Shown here one piece after another: positions 11,817 to 23,916 of a DNA stretch of 64,000 bases (position 1 is the stretch's first letter; every line of letters starts with the position of its first letter). Below the pieces are notes generated by a model. It searched no databases. It was given only the letters and a program-made list of their open reading frames with translations, and was not told the DNA's origin. The position numbers were made by a program, and so were the translations under genes. The stretch is taken from contig NC_091664.1 in the NCBI RefSeq assembly GCF_042453785.1, positions 2,161,001 through 2,225,000 on the forward strand, in the 5' to 3' direction. This DNA is from Malus domestica (Eukaryota > Streptophyta > Magnoliopsida > Rosales > Rosaceae).

Positions 11817-13974
11817 TGATATGAGCATATTTATGCGCCTTAGTTAGCTTGTTCTTGTGCATTTACGTTGTTTTTCCTTAGTTAAAGTAGTCTTTTAAGC
11901 TAGTTTTATGTGTTTTCAGGTTTTAAGGGCAAAGTATGCAAAAGGATGCATTTTGGTGCCTGTTGGAGCAAATTAGAGCTTGAAATGAAGATCATATGCT
12001 TGGAGCCAAGAGGATGGATGAAATTGAAGATTTGAAGATGATGTTTCCTACTTTAACAAAGTTTCCTAGTTGAAGTAGGAAAGTCCCTAAGTGAAGATGG
12101 AATCCTAGTTGAATTAGGATTCCTAGTTGAAATAGGCTTCCTAGTGAAATTGGGATTCCTAGAAGATGAAGTTCCCTACTCAAACAAGGTTTCCTACTTG
12201 AAGTAGGAAAGTTCAATCCAAATGGCATCAAGTTTCAGCAACAAAGAAGTTTTCCAAGTCCAAGAAGGAAAAGGAATCCAAGATGAAGAAGGATTGACAA
12301 AGACAAACTTTCCTAATCCTAATGTACAAAGATTTCAGCTGCAAAAATGAGTCCTAAACACTTTAGGACACCTTATCTCTTCACAATCAGCCTTATCCCT
12401 TAGTGCCGCACCTATTCCCTTCTAGAAATCTGATTTCCTTGCCTTGCAAGGCTTTCTAGAAGCCTTATCCACCTTATCTCTTACCTGCCGCACCTAGGAG
12501 GCCTTTTCCTTTGCAAAATCTGATTGTTTAAACCTATTTCCTTGTGGATTTGGGTTATCCAAGTCCATATCTGATTACCTTAGGGTTTTAAGTGCCTATA
12601 TATACTCATATTAACCCCTAATTCAGATTACCACCTCTCATACACATCAATTCACGCCAGAAATCATTCCTTGCTCTCTGCCGCACCCTTCCACCACCAT
12701 TCTCCCAAATTTCTGCCTAAAAACAACCCTAGCCGTACCACCCATCAACCCTAAAGCCTTCCATACCATTCCCCATCCATTCTACACCACAAATAACCCC
12801 AAAAACCTGTCTAAAGTTCTCTGCCGCAGCAAGGAGGAAGGAGGATTCTTGGATGCACTTGCTGCCACGTTGGAGCATTTTAAGTGTTTTCTTTCCTTTG
12901 ATTTTAATTTCTAAACTTATGTATCGTTGCTTTGCGAGTATGAGGAACTAAACCCCCCATTGGCTAGGGGGGATTCGAAACCATGATTATGCTTGCTATA
13001 TGATTTGATTACTTTCAATTGCGTTTCATAAGTCGTGGATTCAATTTACTTATCCATATGAATTAAAACTGATTTGTGTATGTCGGTTGAGAGTGCACGC
13101 TTAATTTTCATGCATGAGTTTGATGCTAGAATGTAAGGGAATTTCACCTAATCGTTATAAACTTATATTCAAAAGTAGTAAAGGTTGTTAATCACAATCG
13201 TGTTAAGTAAATTCTTGGCATAAGTTTCATGCAATCATAGTAACAAGTGCTTCGTCGATGCTTATGGTTTTCATAGAACTTAATGATTCTTGCTTGTATC
13301 TCTATTATGCAATCATGTAGGGGACTTGTGGGGAATGCTTTGGGTTGTCGTATGCAATCATCCAATTCAATAACGTTAGGAAAATCTGAAGGTTAATTTA
13401 AGCGGACCTAATTAACTTGGGGCGTTGAGAATTCATGGGTTATTGAAAAGCAATTGGAAATCGTTTTGAATGCAAGTATAACATGTGTGGAGATGAACCT
13501 CTTAGCTAGCTTTCCATCCATTCATTTAAGCCAAATTCGTTTTAAAATCTGTTCTAGTTTACAAAGTTTTGTTTTGTTTTTAAATTCGTCCAAAATCAAT
13601 CCCCATTTTCTTTGTTGAGTCATATTAGTTAGAAGTCAAGTTAGTTTGTGTTTTTAAGTGTTTTGAGTCAAGTTAAAACCTAATTTCGTCCAAGTTTGTG
13701 TCTAGTGTTCAAAACTGCCCAGATTGTGTTTTTAAGGCAGTTTTGAGTGTTTTGGTGCTGTTTTGAGTCTTTTGGTTTGTTTTGGTATTTCCAAGTTTAG
13801 TTTTGCATTCTTTGAGTCTAGTTTAGTGTTTTAAACTTGTTTTTACGTATTTGAGTCAGTTTTCAAGTGATTTAGCAATCCCTCCTAATCCCCGGCCTAG
13901 AACGATCCCTACTTACATACTTACTACAATTGATAAAAAGAGGGTTAATTTGAGTGCTAGTTAATATCATATCA
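11817..13974 (+). repeat. 5' LTR of the pol-less Gypsy element
   Basis: It runs from TGATATGAGCATATT to ...TTAATATCATATCA. The TATA-like tatatatac at about 12598 is placed to drive transcription toward the interior. An array of short hairpins lies at 12045-12215. The poly-pyrimidine and CTGCCGCACC-rich part after about 12640 would be the transcribed leader. Confidence 0.93.
12045..12215. repeat. Array of short palindromic units in the LTR
   Basis: Successive units such as tttcctacttgaagtagga, ttcctagttgaagtagga and atcctagttgaattagga each form a stem of 5-8 bp around a TTGAA-like loop. About seven units occur. The same array is present in the 3' LTR at about 19073-19240. Confidence 0.8.
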
Positions 13975-13979
13975 AATTT

Positions 13980-13997
13980 TGGCGCCGTTGCCGGGGA
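13980..13997 (+). promoter_or_regulatory. Primer binding site, tRNA-Asp type
   Basis: TGGCGCCGTTGCCGGGGA begins six bases after the 5' LTR. It is the complement of the 3' end of plant tRNA-Asp (as I recall it, ending TCCCCGGCAACGGCGCCA). Confidence 0.9.
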
Positions 13998-14092
13998 TTA
14001 GCAACTTTGTTAATCCCTTGGATTGTTATTTTCGTTTTTCTTATTAGATCAGATTCTTATGTTATTTTGTTTCTTGTTTTAGGTACTTGTTT

Positions 14093-16861
14093 ATGACTCG
14101 GAGTTCTAATCCGGTTCACGAACATATTTTAGACTTTGACGACGATTTTGAGCGTGAGTTGAGACGAAAGAGGAAGAACCCGGAACCTAGTGAATCAAGT
14201 GCAAGTTCCGAGTCCGTTTCTGAATTTGAAGAGGAAGTGGAAGACATGGCAGTGGACAACCGAACGATCAAGGAGCTTTCCGCTTCGGGATTGGATAATG
14301 CCGCACCTCTATGTATCCAATACCCTAGGGCGGCTCCGGACAAAACTGCCGAGTTCGAATTGAAGTCAAGCTTGTTACATCACATTCCGAAGTACCATGG
14401 GCTGTCCATGGAAGATCCGAACAAGCACTTGAAGGAGTTTGAAGTCGTTTGCTCAAGCATGACTCCAGTGAACGTGGATGAGAGCATCTTGAAGATGAAG
14501 GCCTTTCCCTTTTCTCTCCTAGAGAAGGCGAAAGATTGGTTGTACGAATTGGCTCCCGGAACTGTCACATCATGGGAGAGCATGAAACGAGCTTTCTTGG
14601 AGAAGTTTTTCCCAACTTCTCGAGTCATCCTCCTACGCAAAAGGATAACTGGCATTCAACAAGATGAAGGTGAATCCTTTCCTACTTATTATGAACGTTT
14701 TAAATCTCTTGTTGCTTCATGTCCACAACATCAAATGAATGAGGAACTACTTCTACAATACTTCTACGAGGGACTTCTACCAATTGAACGTCAAATGCTA
14801 GATGCCTCAGCAGGAGGAGCATTGGTGGACAAGACCCCTACGGCTGCAAAGATGTTTATTGCTAATCGAGCGTTGAACGCTCAACAATACGAAGGTGTTG
14901 GACAAAGGAGCATGCCACGGCAACATCAAGTCAATGAGGTAAGTGCCATAACCGAACTTCAAAATCAAATGGCTAACCTTACTACGTTGCTTTTTCAGGT
15001 GGTGGAAGGTCCAAAAGTCAAACCCGTAGCTTCTTGTGGCGTATGCTCCATGCCAAACCACCATACGGACAAGTGCCCACAATTGATCGAGAATGGAGGG
15101 TGGGAGACACTCAATGTCGTGGGATATGGCAACTAATACCAATCACGTGGTGATCAGTTTTCCAATACTTACAATCCCGGTTGGCGTGATCATCCGAATT
15201 TCAAATGGCGAGACCCTCAACAAGGCCAACAACAAGACGGATTTAGGCAACAACCCCCGGGTTTCTATCAAAAGCCGTTGGCACCACCACAAGCCCAAGC
15301 ACAACCCGCCCAAAGCAATGCAGGTAATTCAAGTGATAATGATAAGATTTTTCAATTACTTACTACTTTGACGCAGGAAGTCCAAACTCAAAACAAAGAG
15401 AAGCAAATCCTAGACAAGAGGGTGGACAACTTGGAGAAGCAAGTAGGGCAGATTGCGGAGTTCATGGGCCAATTTCGAGAGCAAGGCAAGTTGCCAAGTT
15501 CAACTGTTGTCAATCCGAGGGGAGGAGTCGAAACTGCCAAGGTCATCATGTTAAGAAGCGGAAAAGAAGTAGGAACCGAGCCAAAACCATCCAAATCTGC
15601 CCTCAAGGAGGACGAGAAGTTGCAAATAAAAGATGAGGAGCAAGCAAAAGCCACGGCAAGGATTGAGCAATCCTTGCCGCAACCACCCAGGCCATCCAAT
15701 TTAGCCAATAAGGGTAAGGAAGGTACAATTCAAGTTAATTCTAATGTTATTCCTCCGGATGTACCCTTTCCTAGCAGATTTTTGCAAGCCAAGAACGAAG
15801 AAGAGGAACAAGACGTTCTTGAGACGTTTAGAAAGGTGCATGTCAATATCCCTCTCCTCGATGCTATAAAGCAAATCCCGAAGTATGCCAAGTTTTTTAA
15901 GAAGCTTTGTACAACAAGGAAACGGATTCGGGAGAAAGAGGTGGTACACGTAAGTGAGAATGTATCTGCATTGTTGCAAAGAAAGTTACCACCTAAATGC
16001 AAAGATCCAGGTAGTTTCACTATCCCTTGTGTTATTGGCAATGCGAGGTTTGATCATGCTATGTTAGATTTAGGTGCATCTATAAATGTCATGCCATATT
16101 CTGTTTATGCATCTATGAATCTAGGGAAGCTTAAAAATGATGGAGTTATTATTCAATTAGCCGATCGATCTAATGCATATCCCAAAGGAGTGTTGGAACA
16201 TGTTTTGGTGCAGGTAGACCACTTGATCTTTCCTGCAGATTTCTATGTGCTTGATATGGAGGACTCAACCCACTCTCCACCATCACCACTCTTGCTTGGA
16301 TGACCATTCATGAAAACGGCTCAAACCAAGATTGACGTGGCCAAGGGAGCAGTAACTATGGCCTTTGGTGGTGATATGATTAACTTTAAGATTTCTGAAT
16401 CGGTTGAGAATACTAATGATGTTCGTTCTTGTTGTGCTATTAATGTAATTGAAAATATAGGGCATGAATGTTCAACACTAGTCAAGAAGAATGTACCACA
16501 ACCCACCATCGAGGAAGGAATTGGAGTGAACAACAAAGAGGGCACGGCCCCAACCTTGAAATCATCAAATCTGCCCAAGTGCAACCCTTGTGTATTTGTC
16601 CATAATGCTACCACTTCTTTGTCGTACAAAGGTAAGCCACCTATTCCAATTTCGATTCCCATTTCAACTAATAGGTTGTTACCTTGTATGGTGCAGGCAC
16701 CAAATCGAAGACAACGTGGTGGGAGAGTTCGTGTTGATTTAGAGAAGCAAAACATGACAATAAGAAAGGATCATTATCCCATTCCATTCAAGGACCCAAA
16801 AGATGAAGTATTTTGTAGGTCAGATTGTGGAAGCACCCCTCCATGCCGTGGGGTTCCATAA
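14093..16861 (+). pseudogene. gag-protease polyprotein with two nonsense codons and an RT stub
   Basis: One reading frame of 923 codons is interrupted only by TAA at 15134-15136 (codon 348) and TGA at 16301-16303 (codon 737). Both look like C-to-T changes (CAA to TAA; CGA to TGA inside LLLGRPF). Order: an acidic N-terminus; a retrotransposon gag domain (about residues 80-230, with WLYELAPGTVTSWESMKRAF and KFFPTSR); a C-x2-C-x4-H-x4-C knuckle at about 325-340; a coiled region (about 425-455); and an aspartic protease with DLGASINVMPYS (about 660) replacing the usual D-T/S-G-A. The frame ends with DLEKQNMTIRKDHYPIPFKD, like the first RT motif, then unrelated sequence. I chose ATG at 14093. Readthrough products cannot be excluded. 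Confidence 0.85.
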
Positions 16862-18844
16862 ACCTTCAATGGAGCATCGTCCGGCTGGAAGACGTTAAAG
16901 CAAGCGCTTCTTGGGAGGCAACCCATGCATTCAACAAAGGCAGACCTAGAGAGCATTCCAATTCCAGATTTGCGTTCCTAAACCCTTCTCTTTGTTGTTA
17001 TTTCGTTTCTGCCATGTTAGGTTGTTTAGTTGCTGTTTTGTGTGGTTGTTTGTTAATTGTGTTAGTTTATGCTTGAAACATTGAGGACAATGTTTGATTT
17101 AAGTGTAGGGGGGTAACCAAAGTGTTTTCATACAAATTCGTAGGGTTTTATCACCCATAATTTCAAGTGTTGTTCCTTGCTATTTTTATGTGTTTTTAGG
17201 CTGTTTGGGTGTGTTTTAGTGTGTTTTGATTCAAAAATCCGAAAATCCCATAAAAATTTGAAAAAATTGTTTTAAAAAACCCAAAAAGAGTTGTTTTTGT
17301 GTGTTTGTTTATGTCTTAGGGTACCTTCCAACACAATGATGAGGATTCGGTTTGTAATTGCATGACTGTTAAAGAGAGTTATAAACATGGATGAAAGTTT
17401 GATTTACTCTTGGTGTATGCTTGGTTGTGGTTATAACTTATGAATTCACATGTAATCATAAAGAGAAAAATTAGTTTTTGTAACATGCTTGAAGGAAAAC
17501 TCAAACAAACGTTACAACCTTGTGAGACTTGAGCCTAAACGTTTATTTGGAGAGTTAAAATCTGTGCATTCTTGTTTTCTAAAGTCGTTGCATGATCTCA
17601 TTATTCTTTGCTTGGTTACTACTTAGAAGGCGTTTCATCATTTAGTTCCAAATGCTAGAACTCATGCCAATTTCATTCAAAACATGTTATTGAATTGCAT
17701 AACACATATTCAAGATGAAGTTAGTAGTTACCACCATAGCCAAAAAGCCGTCATTCCATGCATGTGTTTTTGTAGGTTTAACCCCGTTGAGCCTTGTTTA
17801 GCCTATGTTGTTTGTTAACCCACATTATCCTTACCTAGCCTAGATTAGGATTATCCATACCCTTGTTCTTAGAACGTAGTTAAGCATGACTCAAGATGAA
17901 TTCCTTTGATCGTGGTATTGCAGAAACATAAGTGTGGGGGAGGGAACTTTTGTGTGCCAAAAGAAATAGAAGGCACGGGTTAAAAAAAAAAGAGAAAAGA
18001 AAAATTCGTGCAAAATAGAAAGAAAAAAAAAGAAAAAGTTGTGAAAAGCATGAAAAGGAGTTGGAAGAGCATAAAAATGAGCTCTAAGTTGTTGGTTGTT
18101 GAAGAAAGGGTCCAAAAAGTTGCATTTGACCCTAAGTATGCATGCATATTCCCCTTTGTGTTTAAAGTTGTTTTCTGCACGCTAAAGTGAATTCTAAGTG
18201 TCAATTTCATTGCTTTGCTTACTATTGTTTTAAGAACGTTTGTTTATCCTTTCCCCTTCTTTGTTATCTAATACCCCAAGCCCCGTTACAACCCTTGACT
18301 TTAATCTTGAGTGTTGTGTGTTTCAATTTGTGGAGTTTAAAATTGGTATGAGCATATGGTGTCACTGGTTCTCGCATCTAAGTAGTAGCATTCCATTCAT
18401 GAGATCATATTGATAAACATGTTTTTTAACTCCAAAAAGTGCTTTCTTTGTTATACATATATGTGAGCGTTCGTTTTCATATTTACATCAATCTTCTCAC
18501 ATATAACTAGTATAGGGTGTGTAGTCAGAAAATCTGTGTGAAAATTGAGTGCATATCTAGTAAGGAATTGAGGAAATTCTCTAAGGCATGTTACTACATT
18601 CCAAACATCGTTTTAATTGGTTATTTGTGAACTAATGAGTAGTGACTATGATTAAGTATGTGCTTAAGCGTAAAGATGGCTAAAATCTGTGGGAATGATG
18701 ATTTTTAACATGTTATGTGCATTGGAAATCCCTGAGGCGATTGTTGGAAGGTTTAGGTTGTGTTTTACTCGTTTTGCTTCGTTTGTTTACTTTGTTTCGT
18801 TTTATTTTGCTCGAGGACTAACAAAAGCTAAGTGTGGGGGAATT
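16862..18844 (+). other. Non-coding 3' interior of the pol-less Gypsy element
   Basis: It holds no domain. Three G-rich purine runs occur (gtgtagggggg at about 17102, gtgtgggggaggg at about 17932, gtgtgggggaatt just before the 3' LTR). The last is the polypurine tract at its expected place, and the other two look like duplicated tract copies. RT, RNase H and integrase would normally lie before this region. Confidence 0.7.
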
Positions 18845-21003
18845 TGATAGGAGCATATTTATGCGCCTTAGTTAGCTTGTTCTTGTGCATTTACGTTGTT
18901 TTTCCTTAGTTAAAGTAGTCTTTTAAGCTAGTTTTATGTGTTTTCAGGTTTTAAGGGCAAAGTATGCAAAAGGGTGCATTTTGGTGCCTGTTGGAGCAAA
19001 TTAGAGCTTGAAATGAAGATCATATGCTTGGAGCCAAGAGGATGGACGAAATTGAAGATTTGAAGATGATGTTTCCTACTTTAACAAAGTTTCCTAGTTG
19101 AAGTAGGAAAGTCCCTAAGTGAAGATGGAATCCTAGTTGAATTAGGATTCCTAGTTGAAATAGGTTTCCTAGTGAAATTGGGATTCCTAGAAGATGAAGT
19201 TCCCTACTCAAACAAGGTTTCCTACTTGAAGTAGGAAAGTTAAATCCAAATGGCATCAAGTTTCAGCAACAAAGAAGTTTTCCAAGTCCAAGAAGGAAAA
19301 GGAATCCAAGATGAAGAAGGATTGACAAAGACAAACTTTCCTAATCCTAATGTACAAAGATTTCAGCTGCAAAGATGAGTCATAAACACTTTAGGACACC
19401 TTATCTCTTCACAATCAGCCTTATCCCTTAGTGCCGCACCTATTCCCTTCTAGAAATCTGATTTCCTTGCCTTGCAAGGCTTTCTAGAAGCCTTATCCAC
19501 CTTATCTCTTACCTGCCGCACCTAGGAGGCCTTTTCCTTTGCAAAATCTGATTGTTTAAACCTATTTCCTTGTGGATTTGGGTTATCCAAGTCCATATCT
19601 GATTACCTTAGGGTTTTAAGTGCCTATATATACTCATATTAACCCCTAATTCAGATTACCACCTCTCATACACATCAATTCACGCTAGAAATCATTCCTT
19701 GCTCTCTGCCGCACCCTTCCACCACCATTCTCCCAAATTTCTGCCTAAAAACAACCCTAGCCGCACCACCCATCAACCCTAAAGCCTTCCATACCATTCC
19801 CCATCCATTCTACACCACAAATAACCCCAAAAACCTATCTAAAGTTCTCTGTCGCAGCAAGGAGGAAGGAGGATTCTTGGATGCACTTACTGCCACGTTG
19901 GAGCATTCTAGGTGTTTTCTTTCCTTTGATTTTAATTTCTAAACTTATGTATCATTGCTTTGCGAGTATGAGGAACTAAACCCCCCATTGGTTAGGGGGG
20001 GATTCGAAACCATGATTATGCTTGCTATATGATTTGATTACTTTCAATTGCGTTTCATAAGTCGTGGATTCAATTTACTTATTTATATGAATTAAAACTG
20101 ATTTGTGTATGTTGGTTGAGAGTGCACGCTTAATTTTCATGCATGAGTTTGATGCTAGAATGTAAGGGAATTTCACCTAATCGTTATAAACTTATATTCA
20201 AAAGTAGTAAAGGTTGTTAATCACAATCGTGTTAAGTAAATTCTTGGCATAAGTTTCATGCAATCATAGTAACAAGTGCTTCGTCGATGCTTATGGTTTT
20301 CATAGAACTTAATGATTCTTGCTTGTATCTCTATTATGCAATCATGTAGGGGACTTGTGGGGAATGCTTTGGGTTGTCGTATGCAATCATCCAATTCAAT
20401 AACGTTAGGAAAATCTGAAGGTTAATTTAAGCGGACCTAATTAACTTGGGGTGTTGAGAATTCATGGGTTATTGAAAAGCAATTGGAAATCGTTTTGAAT
20501 GCAAGTATAACATGTGTGGAGATGAACCCCTTAGCTAGCTTTCCATCCATTCATTTAAGCCAAATTCGTTTTAAAATCTGTTCTAGTTTACAAAGTTTTG
20601 TTTTGTTTTTAAATTCGTCCAAAATCAATCCCCATTTTCTTTGTTGAGTCATATTAGTTAGAAGTCAAGTTAGTTTGTGTTTTTAAGTGTTTTGAGTCAA
20701 GTTAAAACCTAATTTCGTCCAAGTTTGTGTCTAGTGTTCAAAACTGCCCAGATTGTGTTTTTAAGGTAGTTTTGAGTGTTTTGGTGCTGTTTTGAGTCTT
20801 TTGGTTTGTTTTGGTATTTCCAAGTTTAGTTTTGCATTCTTTGAGTCTAGTTTAGTGTTTTAAACTTGTTTTTACGTATTTGAGTCAGTTTTCAAGTGAT
20901 TTAGCAATCCCTCCTAATCCCCGGCCTAGAACGATCCCTACTTATATACTTACTACAATTGATAAAAAGAGGGTTAATTTGAGTGCTAGTTAATATCATA
21001 TCA
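18845..21003 (+). repeat. 3' LTR of the pol-less Gypsy element
   Basis: It runs from TGATAGGAGCATATT to ...TTAATATCATATCA and is about 99 percent identical to the 5' LTR by eye. GAAGT follows at 21004. Confidence 0.93.
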
Positions 21004-21703
21004 GAAGTGAAAGTGTCGATGAAGCTAAATATAGAGGAATTGTTGGTCGTTTGTTGTACCTCACAACAACAATGTCTGATTTGATGTATGTAGCAAGGTT
21101 GCTAACAAGGTTCATGCATTGTCTCTCAAATAAACACTTTGGTTTTGCATGGAAAGTATTGAGATATGTTCAAGGAACACTTGACTATGGACTGGAGTAT
21201 AAAAAAAAGGGAAGAAAACAATGTTGATTGGATACTTTAACAGTGACTAGGGTGGCTCAAAAGATGATATGAGAAACACATATCGTTATGCATTCTCTTT
21301 TGGTAATGAAATGTTTTCTTGGGTTTCATTAGAGCAAAACTATGTAGATTTATCTACTGCAGAAGTTGATACATTAGTGCATCAGAGACTACAGCTCAAG
21401 CTATATTGTTGAGATTTCTTTAAGATGATTTTGGAGAGTTACAAATCAAAGAAACTCCATTAATGTGTGTTAACTCATCTGCCATAGCTATCACCAAGAA
21501 TCATGTCTTTTATCAGAAAACCAAGCATATTGATACAAGATATCACTTCATCAAAGATGCATTGCAGCAAAGGAAAATTGGTTGCTCTACTGTCCTACAA
21601 ATGAGCAAATTGCAGACATCTTCACCAAGTCCATATCAAGAGAAAGGTTTAGTTACTCAAGGAAGAAACTTGGGGTAAAATATGTGCACAATTTAAAGGG
21701 GAG
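21004..21703 (+). pseudogene. Copia RNase H region and polypurine tract, third segment
   Basis: The reading resumes with YRGIVGRLLYLTTTMSDLMY, then LRYVQGTLDYGL, SWVSLEQNYVDLSTAEVD and ITKNHVFYQKTKHIDTRYHFIKD. These are canonical copia RNase H motifs, though D-S-D-W-A-G is damaged. Frameshifts are frequent. It ends in the tract aaaggggag (21695-21703) directly before the LTR. Confidence 0.87.
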
Positions 21704-21957
21704 TGTTGAAGTATAAATCCCACTTAGATTTTACACGTGTAATTATGCTATTGGAGAGTTCTTTTATTAGCTCATACGCTATGTAATGGTACTCTTGTTA
21801 TTCGCTCATAAGCTAGTTACAATGGAGGGCTGAGATTGATTGAATTTGTTAGTTATCTTTCTTCTCCAACATTTATATATGTATTGATGTTGAGCTCACA
21901 TGCATAGTGTGAATGTATGAGAATCTAAGGAGCAAGAGTCATATTCTCTCAGCAACA
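21704..21957 (+). repeat. 3' LTR of the copia element
   Basis: It starts TGTTGAAGTATAAATCC right after the polypurine tract and probably ends ...CTCAGCAACA, giving 5-bp inverted tips TGTTG/CAACA and about 254 bp. The matching 5' LTR is missing, so the right border could not be confirmed by comparison. Confidence 0.65.
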
Positions 21958-22151
21958 ATATTTATGCCCTTCTTTCTTATTCCATTCATATCTTACAAGA
22001 AATATAACATTTAATTTTGAATTACATTTTTGATAATCAGAGTTTGAATTTTAACATATAAGCCCTTACAAAGTTTTTTCTTTCACCAACGTGGGACTAC
22101 AAGGGTTTTTTTTTTTTTTTTTTTTTTTTCTCACCAATGTGAAATTGCAAG

Positions 22152-23327
22152 TGTTTGGGTTAATATTTGAACTTTGGGTTGAAGGAAGAAAAGCCAGAAA
22201 AAGAAGCCTAGGAGGCATGACTTTGCACGAAGGCCCAGCATCAAACCATTCGCCCAGCCTAAGGCAAATGATGATTCCACATTAAATGCAAAGGCTAGTA
22301 ACTTGAAAGAAGTGACACTTGATGAAAATCAACCTACTCTTAGCCCAAAAGCACTTTCTGGATGGCAGAGTACGTAAATTGCTGATGAGTCACTACCCCT
22401 CAATTGCTTTCGGGTAGGAACCAAACTGCAAGTAGTTAGGCTAATTCGCCTATAAAAAGAGGAAGAGGGCCCAGAGACAAGGACACTCAACAAATCAAAC
22501 AAACAAATACACAAACTCTGCTCAAGTCAGATTTGCATACGAAACTGTAGTCAGCCCCCAACTTCAATCATTTTCAGGATCAGCCCTCACAAAGCCATCT
22601 TTTGTCTAGTTTAATAGCTCTGCTGCTCACCAGTAGTATCGATTCTCTTATGTAAATTTATTTGTCATCCATTCCTTTTTAAAACCCTCAGATCCCTGTA
22701 GTTGCAAAGAAAAAAAACAGCGAAAGGTCTTGCCCGCCAAGGTTCAATCTTGCCCAATTCCCTTTGTTTTGTCTTTTAGTTAATAGATCTGGTGTTGTAA
22801 CGAATTCCCTAGTGTGTATTCAAATCATTTTAGGTCTTTTAATGATCCAAAGTTCAGCTTACTCTCATATCTGGTTTTAATTAAATGGTTTTACTATCTT
22901 AAGAGTGAATCCACTTAATGCCTTGATTAGATCCGGACCTCTGCCCTTTTACCATACAAGATACACAAAAGTTCTGGATCTCAAGGCATAAAAAAGAATC
23001 TAATGTGGACTTAACCCATCCACGACAATCCTTTGATAATGAGAAGTTAGAGTAACTTGGGGCGGAAGTAATCGTCTTAAATCTACTCATTTTACATATG
23101 CCATACTGAGATGGCAATGGCACGCCTCAACACTTAAGTTAGTTTTGACTGTGAGCCTCATGGCCTATACTTAAGGCCCGACAAAGGCACCTTTCAGAAT
23201 TAACTATGTCCTCTTCTTGCAGCCCGACGAACAAAGCGAGAACTCGACAGTCAACCAAAGTGCCAACTCCGCGGGGAGCTGTGTCCTCGAGCCAGGAACG
23301 CCCACAGGCGACATTCTTGCCCGAACA
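22152..23327 (+). mobile_element. Solo LTR, older relative of the Tat-like element LTR
   Basis: It starts TGTTTGGGTTAATATTTGAAC and ends ...CTTGCCCGAACA. It shares its layout with the LTRs at 23917 and 31628 (first 16 bases, the tataaaaagagga core at about 22451, one copy of the gcctatacttaaggcc motif at about 23160, and the GCCCGA-rich end). The flanks GCAAG (22147-22151) and TCAAG (23328-23332) differ by one base. A poly-T run (about 22108-22129) precedes it. Confidence 0.8.
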
Positions 23328-23911
23328 TCAAGGTTTTTTGTTTCACTAATGTGTAACTCTTTTACATTCACATACTCACATGCCTCTTCATGTGTGGCAA
23401 ATTTTAGGCCAAACACGTGGACAACACGAATTGGATGACGTGGAGCATGTGTGGTTATTGAACGTTACACGTGGGCTAACTTGCTATGATAGCATGAAGA
23501 AAGTTGATGTTCTACCATAAAATCAATTGACAACATGAAGAATAGCCCAACCTCTTATAAGTCCTTGCAAAGTTTTTCATTTCACCAATGTGAAACTATT
23601 TTACCTTCACATTCTCACAACTATTATGCTAGAGACTTCTTGTGGATATAGATCTTGCAAGTAATCTTCCTTCTTCTCTCATGTGTACAATTTAACAATG
23701 GACTGGTTAGTCATGGTACTGCTAACTGCCAACAAGAAGTCGTCTAAGTGCGAAGAATCATCATCCTTCTCCTTATAAAAATAACTCTGTTGTAGCTTCC
23801 ACGGTAGTTGCTCCACATTGGTCTGATCAAACCCAAAATATTGTCAACCAAGTTCTCGAGGATGTGATCAACGAAGAATTATACTACATTGTTGTTGTGG
23901 CGGTCACAAAT
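23328..23911. other. Repeat-derived spacer between two LTRs
   Basis: ttcaccaatgtgaaact and cttacaaagttttt motifs recur on both sides of the solo LTR (about 22070-22140 and 23555-23620), so it landed in an older repeat. A short open stretch at about 23820-23911 continues weakly after the Tat-like element (to TAG at 33220), but in a shifted frame. I could not assign it. Confidence 0.4.
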
Positions 23912-23916
23912 GGTGG

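Larger units (their letters stand above)
11817..21003 (+). mobile_element. Full-length Ty3/Gypsy (Athila/Tat-group) element lacking most of pol
   Basis: Two nearly identical LTRs (11817-13974 and 18845-21003) flank a 4.9 kb interior. The target duplication GAAGT is perfect (11812-11816 and 21004-21008). The interior has a primer site for tRNA-Asp, gag and aspartic protease in one frame, and a stub that looks like an RT start joined to unrelated sequence. There is no RNase H or integrase. About 2 kb of non-coding DNA with polypurine-like stretches precedes the 3' LTR. By eye the LTRs differ at about two dozen of 2158 positions (about 1 percent), so the insertion is fairly young and the pol loss probably older. 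Confidence 0.93.

Noticed and set aside
14116..16755. Minus-strand open frames of 75-144 codons opposite gag and protease
   Set aside because: Shadow frames without motifs. The plus strand has the gag and protease signatures.
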